The notes under the pieces were generated by a model. The model worked only from the letters and a program-made list of their open reading frames with translations. It had not been told where the DNA came from and did no database searches. From Typhlomys cinereus (Eukaryota; Chordata; Mammalia; Rodentia; Platacanthomyidae), in assembly GCA_023101885.1 (NCBI GenBank), contig JALPQD010000834.1, positions 124,001 through 188,000 of the forward strand: a DNA stretch of 64,000 bases, read 5' to 3'. Shown one piece after another: positions 33,977 through 45,497 of the stretch. Position 1 is the first letter of the stretch. Each line of letters starts with the position of its first letter. Both the position numbers and the translations under genes were made by a program.

Positions 33977-35045
33977 TTTTATAAAAGGCTGTAGGACTTT
34001 TAATTCATGAGGATTTTCTTAAAGTTTCACTGGAGATTCATGAACTGAAACAGCTGTACCTTGACAGAAGGCCGTGCTGGCAGGAAGAGGCCTGGACTTG
34101 AACTCTGTGCCAGGGCAGAGCAGGAAGCCTCCTTGCAGGAGAGCAGTAGCCTGATGCTGCATGGCTGTGTTTGTGGTAGCAATGGACATGGTGCGTCAGA
34201 AGGCCGGCGATCTGATGAGGGGAACAGGTAGACATCCTAATTATGTGGTGCATATTCCGGAGTACTGTGGCCAATGCCAGTGGCCATTCCCCCCAGGGAA
34301 AACCATGGTTTACAAACTTTTGCGTGTGAGGACAACCTGTGGTAGTACAGGAATGGACTGGTGAACTGGGTTCTAGAGGTATTTTTAAGTTGTCTGGCTC
34401 TGGGGCAGACTTCTGTGCTTCCTGCTCTTTCTGCAGCCACTTGGCAATGGCTGTGGGGAGACCTCAAATGAGGACAAGATTTAAAAGTCATTGAGGTTAT
34501 TGGAAAATGCTATCGAACCTGAAAGCATGGTACTGAAGCTTCAGAATCTCCAAGTGAAGTGTTATCAGTGTCTGGGGTACATATGTGACCTTGCAGACAG
34601 ACACCCTGAGCCTGGAATGGCATTTTGTGAAAAGACCATGACACAGGATGGTCCTGTCCCTCGGCCTTTGGCACAGTGAAACAACCTGTCCATTGCCAAG
34701 TCCTCTGTTCTGCCTTCTAAATATAACCTGCATGTTTTTATTCTTCTTCAAGTCCACTGCTACTATCTGGGTCTGGGTTGCAATTATTTATAGTCCAGAC
34801 TTCTGTGGGAGCCTTCTCCTGGGGACAAAGCTGTGACGACGCAGAGATCTAAGAGGAAGCGTTTACACTGTGGTCCTGGAGCATGTTGCTATACACGCCT
34901 ACACACACAGTAGGTTACAATAAGCAGGTGACCATGGAACCAAATGACTCTGATCCTGCTGCTTCCTCTCCTTCTTGTCTGATCCACTTTTGCTTTGTAT
35001 TTATGATGCTGTTTCAAACAGACAGAAAGCTATGAAAGAAGCAAA
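33977..35045. other. Stretch of unrecognised, mostly unique DNA
   Basis: About 1 kb with ordinary GC content and no repeat family I recognise. It has several overlapping short frames (34161-34364, 34491-34679) that lack domains. A decayed processed transcript is possible because the composition differs from the surrounding AT-rich DNA, but I found no poly(A) tail plus target duplication to support it. Confidence 0.35.
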
Positions 35046-35047
35046 AG

Positions 35048-35222
35048 GGGGCTGGGACATGGCTCAGTGGATAAGGTGCTTGTCCTGCAGGAGTGAAAAC
35101 AGGAGTTCAGCTCCTCAGAGCCCACATAAAGCACACACACTCACACACACACTCACACACACACACACACACATGCACGCACACATATACACACATGCAT
35201 GCACACACACAAAGAGGTATAA
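35048..35222 (+). repeat. ID/B2-like SINE with CA-repeat tail
   Basis: The GGGGGCTGGGACATGGCTCAGTGGATAAGG head carries an A box, then AGTTCAGCTCCTCAGAGCCC is the B-box area. An imperfect CA/CT repeat (about 35136-35212) follows. The tail was then hit by an L1 insertion at 35237. Confidence 0.75.
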
Positions 35223-35236
35223 GATATAGCCAAATG

Positions 35237-35564
35237 ACTACGATCCTTAGAGGCAAGGGATTAACAGCCACAATAGTGTTCTTATACTAAAAGGGAACAC
35301 ACACACAAAAAAGAGCTCTAGGCAATGCCACTGAGTCCTTACACCTCATCAGAGAGGAGGACCCAGAGGGAAGTTTGACATGCACACTAAAGGATGCTCC
35401 AGGAATGGGGGGGGAAGGGGCACTAGGAGAAAGGGAGGGAGGGGAGTAGGAAAGGGAAAAGGTGGGGAGGGAGCAAGATGGTCCAGGGAAGAGTGGAAGG
35501 AGGGAGGGGAATGGGGTACTTATCAATTTTGTATGAGTGGAAGAAATAAAAAATAAAATTAAAA
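35237..35564 (+). mobile_element. 5'-truncated L1 3' end
   Basis: About 310 bp of L1 3' UTR: the CCTTAGAGGCAAGGGATTAACAGCC block, the CTGAGTCCTTACACCTCATC block, the purine-rich block (about 35400-35515) and AATTTTGTATGAGTGGAAGAAATAAA. The perfect 16-bp duplication AAGATATAGCCAAATG is at 35221-35236 and 35565-35580. Confidence 0.95.
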
Positions 35565-35580
35565 AAGATATAGCCAAATG

Positions 35581-36004
35581 CATGTAATGCTCCAAAATTT
35601 TTGGAGCTAGGTAACCTAAATGTTTATCATAAAACATAGCACACATAGAGAATATATAATATAAGTGAAATTTCTAAGAACAAATGCCCATGTGTCCACC
35701 AAACAGCTTGAGATAGAATATTTCCAATGGTTTTAATTATCTTCTGTGTTTCTTTCCAAACCAAAGTTCTGCTGCGCACACACAGAAGTGATTCTGTGCC
35801 TCTGTTTTGAGATCATGGCTTCTTTGTACTTCTTTGTATTTCGGATGCACACATCTGGATGCATTCTTCTGTAACCACTTGCTTTGCTTAGTAACAATTA
35901 GGGAGCATCATCTCTATTGTTACAGGGAGCTGGGGATGCATCCATTTTCCCTGCCTTCCAATCCATACTTTATACAGCAGCAGTATCGTCTTTTGAATAT
36001 ATAA
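35581..36004. other. Stretch without recognised feature
   Basis: Unassigned DNA. Confidence 0.3.
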
Positions 36005-36190
36005 ACACAAGGGCTGATGAGATAGTTCAATAGGTGAGGAGTCTACCTGCAAACCTGCTAGCCTGAGTTCAATCCCTGTTGAGAGGCAAGAACTGACTTA
36101 CAAAAGTTGCCCTCTGACCTCCACATGTGTGTCATGCATATGCGTATTACTCTCAAATAAACCAGTAAATAAATAAATAAAATAAAGACA
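36005..36190 (+). repeat. Old tRNA-derived rodent SINE
   Basis: Sense phrases GGGCTGATGAGATAGTTCAATAGG, then CTGAGTTCAATCCCTG, TTGCCCTCTGACCTCCACATG and a TAAATAAATAAA tail. Same family as 17930-18108. Confidence 0.75.
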
Positions 36191-36594
36191 TGAATCAGAC
36201 TATTGGTCACCTCACTGTATAAAAGTCTTTGGTGGCTTTCCAGTGTACTTGAAGCACAGTCACTGGTCGGTAGCGTGGCCTCTGAGCCCAGGTGACCGGC
36301 TCCTATTTCTGTCTCCTGGCTCATCTCACTTATGGGCTCAGGAATCATTTTGTTCTAGTTCCTTGATTGCAACCAGCTCTGCCCTTCCTTCGTGGCCTCT
36401 ACACACCCCCCGTCTTCCTGCCTCCGTCCTGCTGCTCTGCTAACTGCAGCTCAGGGATCTAAGGTCACTGCTTTGAATGGATCTTCACTCCCTGCCAATG
36501 TAAATGAAGTGCTTCTCGTTGTGTTTCCTTTAGGCTTCTTCAAAGCATTTACTACAATTTTGTTATTACATATTTATTTTACTTTTCTATTTCT

Positions 36595-37160
36595 TTTTTT
36601 AAGTTGTATATGTGAGTATAGTGTAAGTGTATATGCAAGTATGTGTGTTTGTGTGTGTGCATGTGGGGGGGGGGCAGAATCAACATTGGGTGTCTTTCTC
36701 CACCTTATTTTTGGCTGTATTTTACTTTAAATAATACAGGAATACAATGAATTTATTTCATTTTCAGTCCTTGCTACTCAATTCTATCCCCCCTCCTTTC
36801 CCTCTACATTCTCCTTTCTGGTCAGTCTCCCTGCTACTTTCACATCTTTTTCATGTGTGGCCCGCTGGGTTTCAGCTGGGGTGCCTGTACAGGCACGTGT
36901 CTGGGTACTTGCTGGAGTATGGGTGATTTAATAGTGTTTAATCATTGACTGCCTTTTTTTTGAATAGGGTCCCTCACTGAACCCCACATTTCCTGACTGG
37001 CCACAGACTCTGGGGACCCATCTGCCTGTATCCCCACCTATACTAAGGACTGCAGGTGCATATGACCACGCCAAGCTTTTATTCACAGGGGTGTTTGTAA
37101 TCCAAACTAGATCCTCATGCTTGCATGGCGGGCCCCTCATTGAATGGAGTCATTTCCCAA
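36595..37160 (-). repeat. B4-like SINE split by an L1-like 3' UTR piece
   Basis: The outer antisense SINE has the TGTGTGTTTGTGTGTGTGC tail area, a 10-bp G run near 36665, then after an interruption CTGACTGGCCACAGACTC, GACTGCAGGTGCATATG and CTAGATCCTCATGCTTGC. The interruption (about 36722-36945) is a pyrimidine-rich L1 3' UTR-like block in antisense, similar to 29270-29690. Confidence 0.5.
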
Positions 37161-37309
37161 CCACCTATTTTTGTATTTTTAAAAATACTTGCTTATCTTT
37201 ATTTTTTTTTTCTGGATACACAGCATACATTTGCTTCTGGTGGTGAATCTACTCCTAGCATGGCCCTGGAATCCAACAAACACTAATTTTCACTCAAGAG
37301 ACCTGAAGC

Positions 37310-37760
37310 CGGCAAAAGTTGATATATTCAGAACTGTTATAGTTAGATACAGGTGTCAACATGACATTTTAGGGTTCAAGCTCTGGGCACATTTATAAGA
37401 AATTAGTAGTTCGTTTAAGCCTCGATGAGTCTGCAGAAAGTTGTTAAACTTACAAGGAAGACCCAGCCCAGTGGTAGTTAGGGCTAATCTCTGAGCAGGT
37501 GAATGAGATGAAGGGAACTGAATGAAAGAGTTGGCATCCTTCTGTAGAGTTGGCCAGTCATGCTAGTCTGGCCAGTAAGAATTGTCCTTCTCAGCAATCC
37601 TGTGGATTTGGTATGGTCAATTCCCTGGCCCTGGTTTTGGGGCAAGCTCTCCTGCCAAACTAGACCAGACTACTGTAAGCCAGAATAAAAACTACTCTTT
37701 CTCTGCAAACCATTGGTCACATATTCATTGGCAACTATGCAGACAAACTGATACAAGAAC
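37310..37760 (+). repeat. MaLR-type LTR-like fragment
   Basis: Contains TATAGTTAGATACAGGTGTCAACATGACA near the start and TGTAAGCCAGAATAAAAACTACTC followed by TTGGTCACATATTC near the end, which is the order of rodent LTR-like repeats that begin with a TGTCAACATGACA motif and end in a poly(A) region. Subfamily not assigned. Confidence 0.45.
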
Positions 37761-37850
37761 AAAACAAAGTGTCCACCAAAAGCATTTCAGACAAATCTCT
37801 ATTGCACAGAAATGAAGGTAGCAGAACATTCTTCAAGAAACTAAGAATCA

Positions 37851-38680
37851 CCTGATCATTTACAGCTGATGGGGTATGATCTCACCAGAAGAGGAAGGCA
37901 TATAGTCTGGCAGATAGAAAGTAACCATTTCGCAGATGGGTGATTGACCCCTCCCTCACCTTGGTTTCCTACTTTTATTACATCTACCTTTGAATATACT
38001 CTTATAACAAGACTCTAATTTAACAGGTTTTTATCTCTAGCCAGGGGGTGACATCCAATACCCATCAGGGTGGAGCCAAAGGCATTGCAGGAGCAGCAAA
38101 ACCGAAAAAAAAATAAACAAACCATAATCCAGAACTTCAGAGACTCTATATCAATCACCTAGAAGTAGGCCAGCCTAATCTCTCCCCATCCTGAAACTCA
38201 GGGAAATTTGCGGAAGAGGGGGAGGTAAGATTGTAAGAGCACAAGGATGGGAGGAGCAATGATTTGCAAGATACTCCACACAAGTTAGGGCCAAAGCAAT
38301 CATAATTGGACTGTACATGCCCTGCGCAATGTCCAACACACTATTGACCTCACAAAGTCTAGCATTTGCTAAAAGCACTAAGATCCTGGGAGGCAAGGGA
38401 TTGACAGCCATAGTAGTGTTCCTATGCTTAAGGGGAACACAGGAAAGGGTTCTGGGAAATGCCACTGGGTCCTTGCATCTCATCGGAGAGGAGGACCCAG
38501 AGGAGTGTCTGGCATGCACATTAAAGGGTTCTCCGGGGATTGGGGGGGAGGCATAATGTTAAATGCTTATTAAAAGAATTTGTGAAACTCAGTGAAACCT
38601 ATCATATTCAAGAAGGATGGAGGGAGGGAGGGGACCGGTGTACCTGTTAAGTTTGTATGAGTGGAAATAAAAAAAAAAAA
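37851..38680 (+). mobile_element. 5'-truncated L1 3' UTR with target duplication
   Basis: Nearly all of the L1 3' UTR and none of ORF2. The purine-rich block is disrupted near 38553-38613 by about 60 bp of unrelated AT-rich sequence. It ends AAGTTTGTATGAGTGGAAAT plus poly(A). The 16-bp duplication AAGAAACTARGAATCA is at 37835-37850 and 38681-38696, with one mismatch. Confidence 0.93.
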
Positions 38681-38696
38681 AAGAAACTAGGAATCA

Positions 38697-39334
38697 GAGG
38701 CAGATACTAAGTTTTCATATATTTCTATATGGTCACTCAGAGAAGTAATAAAAAGACAACTTATTATATTATATTTAAAAATAAAATACATGCTAATAAT
38801 TAAAGCTTATTGAGAATTTATTTGCACAGGCATTATTGTATTTTGCATGAATGAACTGAATTATTCTCATAATAATCCCAAGAAAGCTGTGCTATCACTA
38901 TCTTCATTTTAACATATCAGGAAACTGAAGAAGAGAAGATGAAGTGACTTGTGGAAGCTATGTAACTAGTAAGTGGTAAACAGCTGGCTGACCCGACGCT
39001 GCCTCACAGTGCCCCTCACCATGATGCTGGACTACTTGCTTCGTTTGCCTCCTACCTCACTTATAAAGGCTTTATTTCTCCACACGTGACTCACTCTAAC
39101 AAGTACTTTTAAATAAATAAAAAGCAAAATCAAAGTACCTCGTTATCTAAGTCATAGTCTTCTGGAAAAAAAAACCCTCTGGAAATAATGGCTTTGCATC
39201 TGAAATACCCAATAGCACCTAGTGCAGCCCCTTCTGTATATGTTCAAAATATAAGGAGTGCTTGCCATGCCACCAGAAGCAAAGGTTTCCAAACAAATGT
39301 ATCTTTGTTTAAAATTTCAGGAATCAGATTCAGA
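38697..39334. other. Stretch without recognised feature
   Basis: AT-rich unassigned DNA. Confidence 0.35.
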
Positions 39335-39660
39335 TGACTTTTAAAAAAATTTTATGTGTGTGTGTGTGTATACATTTTTGTGTGTGAAATTTTTGTTTAT
39401 GATGTGTGTACATGTGTACTCATACAATGATACATGGGTGTCAGCCCCTATCTTTCACCTTGTTTGAGGTAAGATCATCTTCTTGGGTCACCTCTGCAAA
39501 CGCCAGACTAACTGGCCCACAAACCTACAAGAATTTGCCTGCCTCCATCTCCTGTCTTGTCATAGGGGTACTTCATTTACAGATGTGTGCCTACAGCGTC
39601 TGGCTTTATTTACATGGATTACAGGAACTTTACCCGCTGAACCATCTCCCCAGCCTTCTG
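39335..39660 (-). repeat. B4-like SINE
   Basis: Antisense: a TG-rich tail (39354-39370), then CACCTTGTTTGAGGTAAGATC, CAGACTAACTGGCCCAC, TTTACAGATGTGTGCCTAC and the head complement CTGAACCATCTCCCCAGCC. Diverged copy. Confidence 0.65.
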
Positions 39661-39832
39661 GTGACATTTTCTGAAAACAATTCAGAGAAGCAAACACTTG
39701 CAACCTCAGATACTAAGGTGGGTAGTATTTCAGCATTCTGAAAATGGAATTCTGCAAAAGAATCAAGTCTAAGGATGGATTTTCAAGACGCAGCTATAAT
39801 TACATTTAGGAATTTTCTGATTTGCAACTCTT

Positions 39833-40134
39833 TTTTTTTAATGCGGATGTTTTTTTAATTTATTATTTATTCAGTTGTGCGTGTGTGTGTGCATGCGCGT
39901 GTGTATGTATGTGTGTGTGTGTAGAACCACGGACGAATTCGGGAACTACCATGGACTGCCTCCACCTCCTCCTTGTTTACTTTGCCCCGGAATTCACAGG
40001 CTCCGCCCTACCAGGACAGAAATGCAGGCCGCTCCTGCTTCTGCCTGGCATCTATATGTGGGGTCTAGGATATGAACTCAGGACCTTCCGCCTGCAAGGC
40101 AGAGGCTTAACCCCTGAGCCACCTCTCCAGCCCC
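39833..40134 (-). mobile_element. Young B2-like SINE with target duplication
   Basis: Antisense copy: T-rich start, TG stretch, GAACCACGGACGAATTC body, head complement ending CTCCAGCCCC. The 16-bp duplication CTGATTTGCAACTCTT is at 39817-39832 and 40135-40150. Confidence 0.95.
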
Positions 40135-40194
40135 CTGATTTGCAACTCTTGCTGTAAACATATTCTTTAACTTCTTCTTAGTTAAATATGTGCT

Positions 40195-40480
40195 ACTTAT
40201 GGATTTACTTTTGCTTGTGTGGGTATGAGTGTGTACCTGTGTGTGTGGGGGGGTGTACAAGTGGGCACTCGAATGTGTGTACTTATGGAAGCCCAAGGGT
40301 GACTTGGAGAATTATCCTGGATCATTCTAACGCCTTTTTGCTTTGCTCTGAGGTTTCCCAGGCTCTGCCTTACGAAATGCCATTTCCACCTAGCATTTTT
40401 CATGGGATCTGGCATCCAAACTCAGGTCCTTTTGCATGAGGAGTAAAGGTTTAGCTCCTGAACCATCTCTTGAGTTTCAA
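40195..40480 (-). mobile_element. Old B2-like SINE
   Basis: Antisense old-subfamily copy: a TG-rich region with a G run (40238-40252), GGAAGCCCAAGGGTGACTTGG, TTATCCTGGATCATTC, ACTCAGGTCCTTTTGC and TAGCTCCTGAACCATCTC. Confidence 0.85.
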
Positions 40481-40910
40481 ATATGTGCTATTTTTGTATC
40501 TGACTTGCTAAGTCTCTTTGTTGACCACTGTTTTTGGTTAGGAGAATGAGGAACAAGTTATGTCCTTGAAACCATAACTTGGCATCAGGCCAGTGGAAGG
40601 AGCGATACATCATCATTTTCAAAGCACACGTCAATGTGGCAGTGGTTCAGAACCAACTGTGTCATGCCAGACGTATTAAGACTTCATGGTTTCTGGCTAG
40701 CCGTTTTTATATTTGTTAGACAGCTTAGGGTGTCTTGCTCTTTGTTATTTTCAGGAGAAACTTTTGTGTCTTTTTATAATTAGCATCGATATCTAAGTAA
40801 AAGGGAGATAATTTTTTTTGAAAAGTCTGCTTGACTCTTGAACTCTTATTTAGTAGAACCCTGGAACTGGAGTTGACTGTGAACATGGAGAGACATCTCA
40901 CATTTTTGTT
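40481..40910. other. Stretch without recognised feature
   Basis: Unassigned DNA between two old SINEs. Confidence 0.3.
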
Positions 40911-40914
40911 GTTC

Positions 40915-40967
<53 letters not shown>

Positions 40968-41195
40968 TATGTATATGTGGGCATCAAATGGCACTCTGTG
41001 TGCTTATGGAGGCCCAAGAGCAACTTCAGGAATCACTCTGGATTGCTTTTACCTCCTATTTGCTTTGCTGTGGAGTTTCCCAGGCTCTGTTGACAGCATT
41101 TCCACCAGGTGTTTTCACATGGGATTCGGGATCTGAACTCAGGACCTTCTTCTTGCGAGGCAGAGGCTTAACCCCTGAGCCACCTTTGTAGCCCA
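40911..41195 (-). mobile_element. Old B2-like SINE with long TG run
   Basis: Antisense old-subfamily copy. A pure TG run (about 40917-40966) lies at the tail side, then GGAGGCCCAAGAGCAACTTC, CTCTGGATTGCTTTTACC, GAACTCAGGACCTTC and GGCTTAACCCCTGAGCCACC. The CA/TG repeat is a shared, length-variable part of this SINE family. Confidence 0.88.
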
Positions 41196-41574
41196 CATCT
41201 GGTTTTCTTCAAGATCATATTCTGCATTTGATGGACAACTAGGTGGAGGAGGGCATTTCTTGATAGACAGAAGCTGCCGTGTTTTACAAGGAAGACTTTC
41301 CTGAAGGCTGGCCAGAGTTTCTAAGAAGTGTTTTCAGCAAGAGATCAGACTTTGCCAGATGATTTTCTCTCAAAGAGGTGTCCTGCCATAGCAAAGTGTC
41401 CTGTGGAGGTTTTATTTTCAAATTCCCCTGCAGTGTCCACATCACTGAAAAGGTCAATTGAGGCATTGCATCTGCCTTTGCTACCAGCAAAATAACTTCA
41501 TGTTAAGATAGTATCAATATGTCTATAACATATTTCTTTCAATGTATTTGTACTTCTTGGACTATAAAGATGCA
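41196..41574. other. Stretch without recognised feature
   Basis: Unassigned DNA. It leads into the chimeric repeat. Confidence 0.3.
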
Positions 41575-42528
41575 ATACATATGAATCACAGAATATGGGC
41601 AAAGTACATCAACTGGAACTGTTCTGAGAGCTTCCTCCTTGCTGGATAGTTTACCTGGTACCAAGGAATACTGTAGAAGCTACTAGGGGAGAAAAATAAT
41701 CAAAGGCCTTGTCAACAAGTGAGATCTGAAAGCTACAATAAAAATCACCAAGGCAACAGGTAACCACCGGTGTAATAGTGGCATGACTATTAAGGAGACA
41801 ACCAACAGCTTTCTGATTGAATTCAAGATCCAGTTGTCAGAATGGAACACATACCTGTGTAACTAGTCCTGTAAACTAGAACAAGAACCTAAAAATGTGA
41901 AGGAAATAGATCAATAGGAAAAAAATATCCAACGAACTTATAGATAGGAGGACAGTACACCAAACTGCTCTGTAAATAACTACTATTATACTCATAGATT
42001 TAAAGAGCACTTAGCACTCAGTCTAGAAATCTTCTACAGGACAGGTAGAGACTCTCAACACCCTAATAGGATGCAGTCTAGGGCAGTAGAGGAGCAGTGA
42101 AGTGGACAGCAGTGGCTGGCCATAATGCAGAGTGCCAGCACCTCAGCAGATGTCATACAAAATCAGATTAACCCAATTTCCCTATCCTAAGGCTTTGGGA
42201 ACTTCACAGAAAAGGGGGTAGTGAGAATGTAAGAATCTAAAGATAGGAAGGATTACTTTTGGTTAAGACATTCCACTTAAGGCAGGACTACTGCATCTAG
42301 GAACTCACTACAGTGAGACTTGTCCTTACCAGACTTACATAATGACTGACACACCAAAATGCCCCCATAGATGTGAATCCCCACAGGAGTAGACAGGCCA
42401 GGGGCAAACCCTGGGATCCATGGAAGCAGACAGGCAGGACAGAGGAATTGACGGAATTATGGGAGGGAATGACGATGGAGGGAAGCTGGGAAAGTACTTA
42501 ATATACTTGTAAAAGTAGAAAAATTTAA
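41575..42528 (+). repeat. Chimeric L1-tailed interspersed repeat, copy B
   Basis: The more complete copy of the repeat at 1-660. About 41575-42000 is the shared non-L1 module. About 42050-42525 is homologous to an L1 3' UTR (GTCTAGGGCAGTAGAGGAGC, then GAGAATGTAAGAATCTAAAG) and ends in ACTTAATATACTTGTAAAAG plus an A-rich tail. The same join is found in both copies, so it is a property of the family. Confidence 0.65.
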
Positions 42529-42705
42529 AAAAAAGAATAGACAGGCTAGAGGGAGCCCTAAGGTCTATGAAGATGGATGGGCAGGAGGATGGGAGGCAGT
42601 GGGATGGATTTGAAGAAGGCAGGGAAAGGGGACAGGTGGGAAGTGGGGATGAGTACTCAAAATGCTTGTAAAACTAGAAAAATAAAGTAACTTTTAAAAA
42701 CTGCT
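42529..42705 (+). repeat. Second L1-like 3' tail in tandem
   Basis: Directly after the tail of copy B a second, similar 3' tail follows (GACAGGCTAGAGGGAGCC ... CTCAAAATGCTTGTAAAAC ... AATAAAGTAAC). Either a second short insertion into the A tail or a local duplication. Confidence 0.6.
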
Positions 42706-43162
42706 CATTTTCTAATTTGAAAAAATCAGAAGCATAACTGTCAAGTTATCAATCTTCTAAAGTGATTTTTATTTTTTTAAAATATGGTCCTTTAGATGGA
42801 TTCAGCACAGAATTCTACCAGACATTTAAAGAACAATTAACACCACTACTCTTGAGCTATTCCATAAAATAGCAAAGAAAGGAACACTTCCAAAATCTTT
42901 CTATGAAACCAATATCATACTAATCCCAAAACCTAATAAATGTACACTTAAAATCTTTCTATGAAACCAATATCATACTAATCCCAAAACCTAATAAATG
43001 TACACTTAAAAAGAAAACTATAGGTTAATCTCTTTGATGAATACAGATGCATTTTTTTGCCTAATTATACAAGCTCAATAGGAATCTCCCAGACAAGAGA
43101 GAAAGATAAAAGGGATTAAAATCAGCAAGGAAGAACTCAAGATATCTCTATTTGCAGATGAC

Positions 43163-43489
43163 ATGATCATATACCTGAATGATCCTAAAAACTCCACCAG
43201 GAAACTCCTGGAACTAATACAGAAGTTCAGCAGAGTGGCAGGTTACAAAATAAATGTGCAAAAATCAGTGGTCTTCCTATACATCAAAGATGAAAAAAGT
43301 GAAAAAGTCCTAAGAGAAACAATCCCATTTACTGCAGCCCCTAAAAAAATGAAATACCTTGGTGTAAATCTAACCAAAGAAGTGAGAGACCTTTATAATG
43401 AAAACTTTAAAACCCTAAAGAAAGAAATTACAGAAGACACCGGAAGATGGAAAGATTTTCCATGCTCTGGATTAGCAAAATTAATATAA
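43163..43489 (+). pseudogene. L1 ORF2 fragment after the RT active site
   Basis: The longest surviving frame of the second old L1: about 108 residues starting just after FADD, with [12 protein letters not shown] and KYLGVNLTKEV, both conserved in ORF2p. The FADD codons themselves lie immediately upstream (about 43155-43166). A stop near 43487 ends it. Non-functional because the domain is incomplete. Confidence 0.85.
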
Positions 43490-43978
43490 AAAATTACCAT
43501 CTTACCAAAAACGATATATAGATTCAATGCTATATCAATCAAAATCCCAAAGCAATTCTTTAAAGAAATTGACCAAACAATCTCAAAATTCATATGGAGG
43601 CAAAAAAGGCCCAGGATAGCAAAAACAATCCTGAGTAATAAAAACACTGCTGGAGGTATCACCATGTCAAACCTTATTCTATACTACAAATCCATAATAA
43701 TATAAACGGCTTGGTACTGGCTCCAAAATACATCAATGGATAAGGATTGAAGACTCAAATTCGAGTCTGCACAATTATAGCCATTTGATCTTTGACAAAG
43801 GGGCCTAAAAAACTCAATGGAAAAAGAACAGCATCTTCAACAAACGATGCTGGAAAACTGCATATCCACATGCAGAAGATTAAAACTGGATCCATACTTG
43901 TTACCATGCACAAAACATCAACTCCAAATTGATCAAGGACCTTAATATTGGGCCAGAGACTATAAAAACCCTAGTTGA

Positions 43979-44122
43979 GGGGAGGAGGCATTGGGGGATG
44001 GGGAGGGAGGGGCGAGAGAAGGATGGAGGGAGGGAGGGGACCGGTGTATCTGTTAAGTTTGTATGAGTGGAAATAATAATAATAAAATAAAATAAATAAA
44101 TCAATTTAGTTCTTTACAGAAA
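43979..44122 (+). mobile_element. Very short L1 3' end with target duplication
   Basis: Only about 120 bp of L1: the purine-rich block, AAGTTTGTATGAGTGGAAAT, then an A-rich repeat, about 20 bp of non-L1 sequence (44101-44119) and a second A run. The 15-bp duplication AAAAACCCTAGTTGA is at 43964-43978 and 44123-44137. Confidence 0.93.
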
Positions 44123-44249
44123 AAAAACCCTAGTTGAAAGAGTAGGGAATTCCCTCTAATGAATTGGACTAGGCTAACCTTATCTAAACAGAAACCCAAT
44201 AGCACAGACACTAGAACCAACACTCAACAAATGGGATCTTATGAAATTA

Positions 44250-44515
44250 TGCATGTATGTGTGTACGCGTGTGTGTATGTATGTGTATGTGTATGTGTGT
44301 AGAACCGCGGACGAATTCGGGAACCACCATGGACGCCTCCACCTCCTCCTTGTTTACTCTGCCCCGGGATTCACAAGCTCCACCCTACCAGGACCAGAAA
44401 CGCAGGCTGCCCCCGCTTCCGCCTGGCGTCTATATGTGGGGTCTAGGATCCGAACTCAGGACCTTCTGCCTGCAAGGCAGAGGCTTAACCCCTGAGCCAC
44501 TTCTCCGGCCCCCAG
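44250..44515 (-). mobile_element. Young B2-like SINE inside old L1
   Basis: Antisense copy with the GAACCGCGGACGAATTC body and head complement ending CGGCCCCC. The T-rich tail complement is missing on the left, and about 35 bp of old L1 is lost at the junction, so this insertion is accompanied by a deletion and no clean duplication is seen. Confidence 0.85.
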
Positions 44516-44674
44516 CTAAAGACATTGTAAACTGAGCAAAAAGAAAACCCAAAGAATGGGAGAGAATCTTTACTAACCACACATCTGATAGAGTTCTATT
44601 ATCCAGAGTGCATGAAGAAATTAAAAAATTAAACACCAAGGAAATAAATAGCCCAATTAGAAAATGGGCCATGG

Positions 44675-45497
44675 CACATAAGAAGTAACCATTTTGCAAA
44701 TGGGTGATTGACCCCTCCCTCACTGTGTTTAATACTTTTATTACATCTACCTTTGAATATACTCTTATAACAAGACTGGCCAGGGGATGAAATACAATAC
44801 CCATCAGGATGGAGTGAAGGGCATTGCAGGAGCAGCAAAACTGCAAAAGAAAATCAACAAACTATAATCCGGAACTTCAGAGACTATATCAACCACCTAG
44901 AACTAGGCCAGCCTAATCTCTCCCCATCCTGAAGCTCAGGGAAATTTGCGGAAGAGGGGCAGTAAGATTGTAAGAGCACAAGGATGGGAGAAGCAATGAT
45001 ATGCAAGATACTCCACACAAGTTAGGGCCAAAGCAATCATAATTGGACTTTACATGCCCTCCACAATGTCCCACACACTATTGACCTCACAAAGTCTAGC
45101 ATTTGCTAAAGGCACCAAGATCCTTGGAGGCAAGGGATTGACAGCCATAGTAGTGCTTCTATGCTTAAGGGGAACACAGGAAAGGGTTCAGGGAAATGCC
45201 ACTGGGTCCTTGTACGTCATCGGAGAGGAGGGCCCAGAGGAGAGTCTGGCATGCACATTAAAGGATTCTCTGGGAATTGGGGGGGGGAGGCACTGGGGGA
45301 TGCGGAGGGAGGGGTAAGGGGAGGGGAAGGAGAGGGGTGGGGGGGAGGAGGGAGGAAGGGAACCGGTGTACCTATTAAGTTTGTATGAGTGGAAATAATA
45401 ATAAAAAATGTTTAAAAAAACCCTCATTTTGTTTAGATAACCAAAAAGTCTTAATAAAAAATGAAAAAAATAAAATTTCTCCCTTAAAAAAAAAAAA
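44675..45497 (+). mobile_element. 5'-truncated L1 with 3' transduced sequence
   Basis: About 740 bp of L1 3' UTR ending GTATGAGTGGAAATAATAATAAAAAATGTTTAAAAAAA (to 45420), then about 65 bp of unrelated DNA (45421-45485) with AATAAA at 45453-45458, then a second poly(A) (45486-45497). The duplication AGAAAATGGGCCATGG is at 44659-44674 and 45498-45513. The two poly(A) runs and the extra DNA inside one duplication pair indicate 3' transduction. Confidence 0.93.

Noticed and set aside
34161..34364. Small protein gene in unassigned DNA
   Set aside because: 67 residues with a CGQCQ string but no recognised domain, no poly(A) context, no splice evidence and frames of similar length on the other strand.
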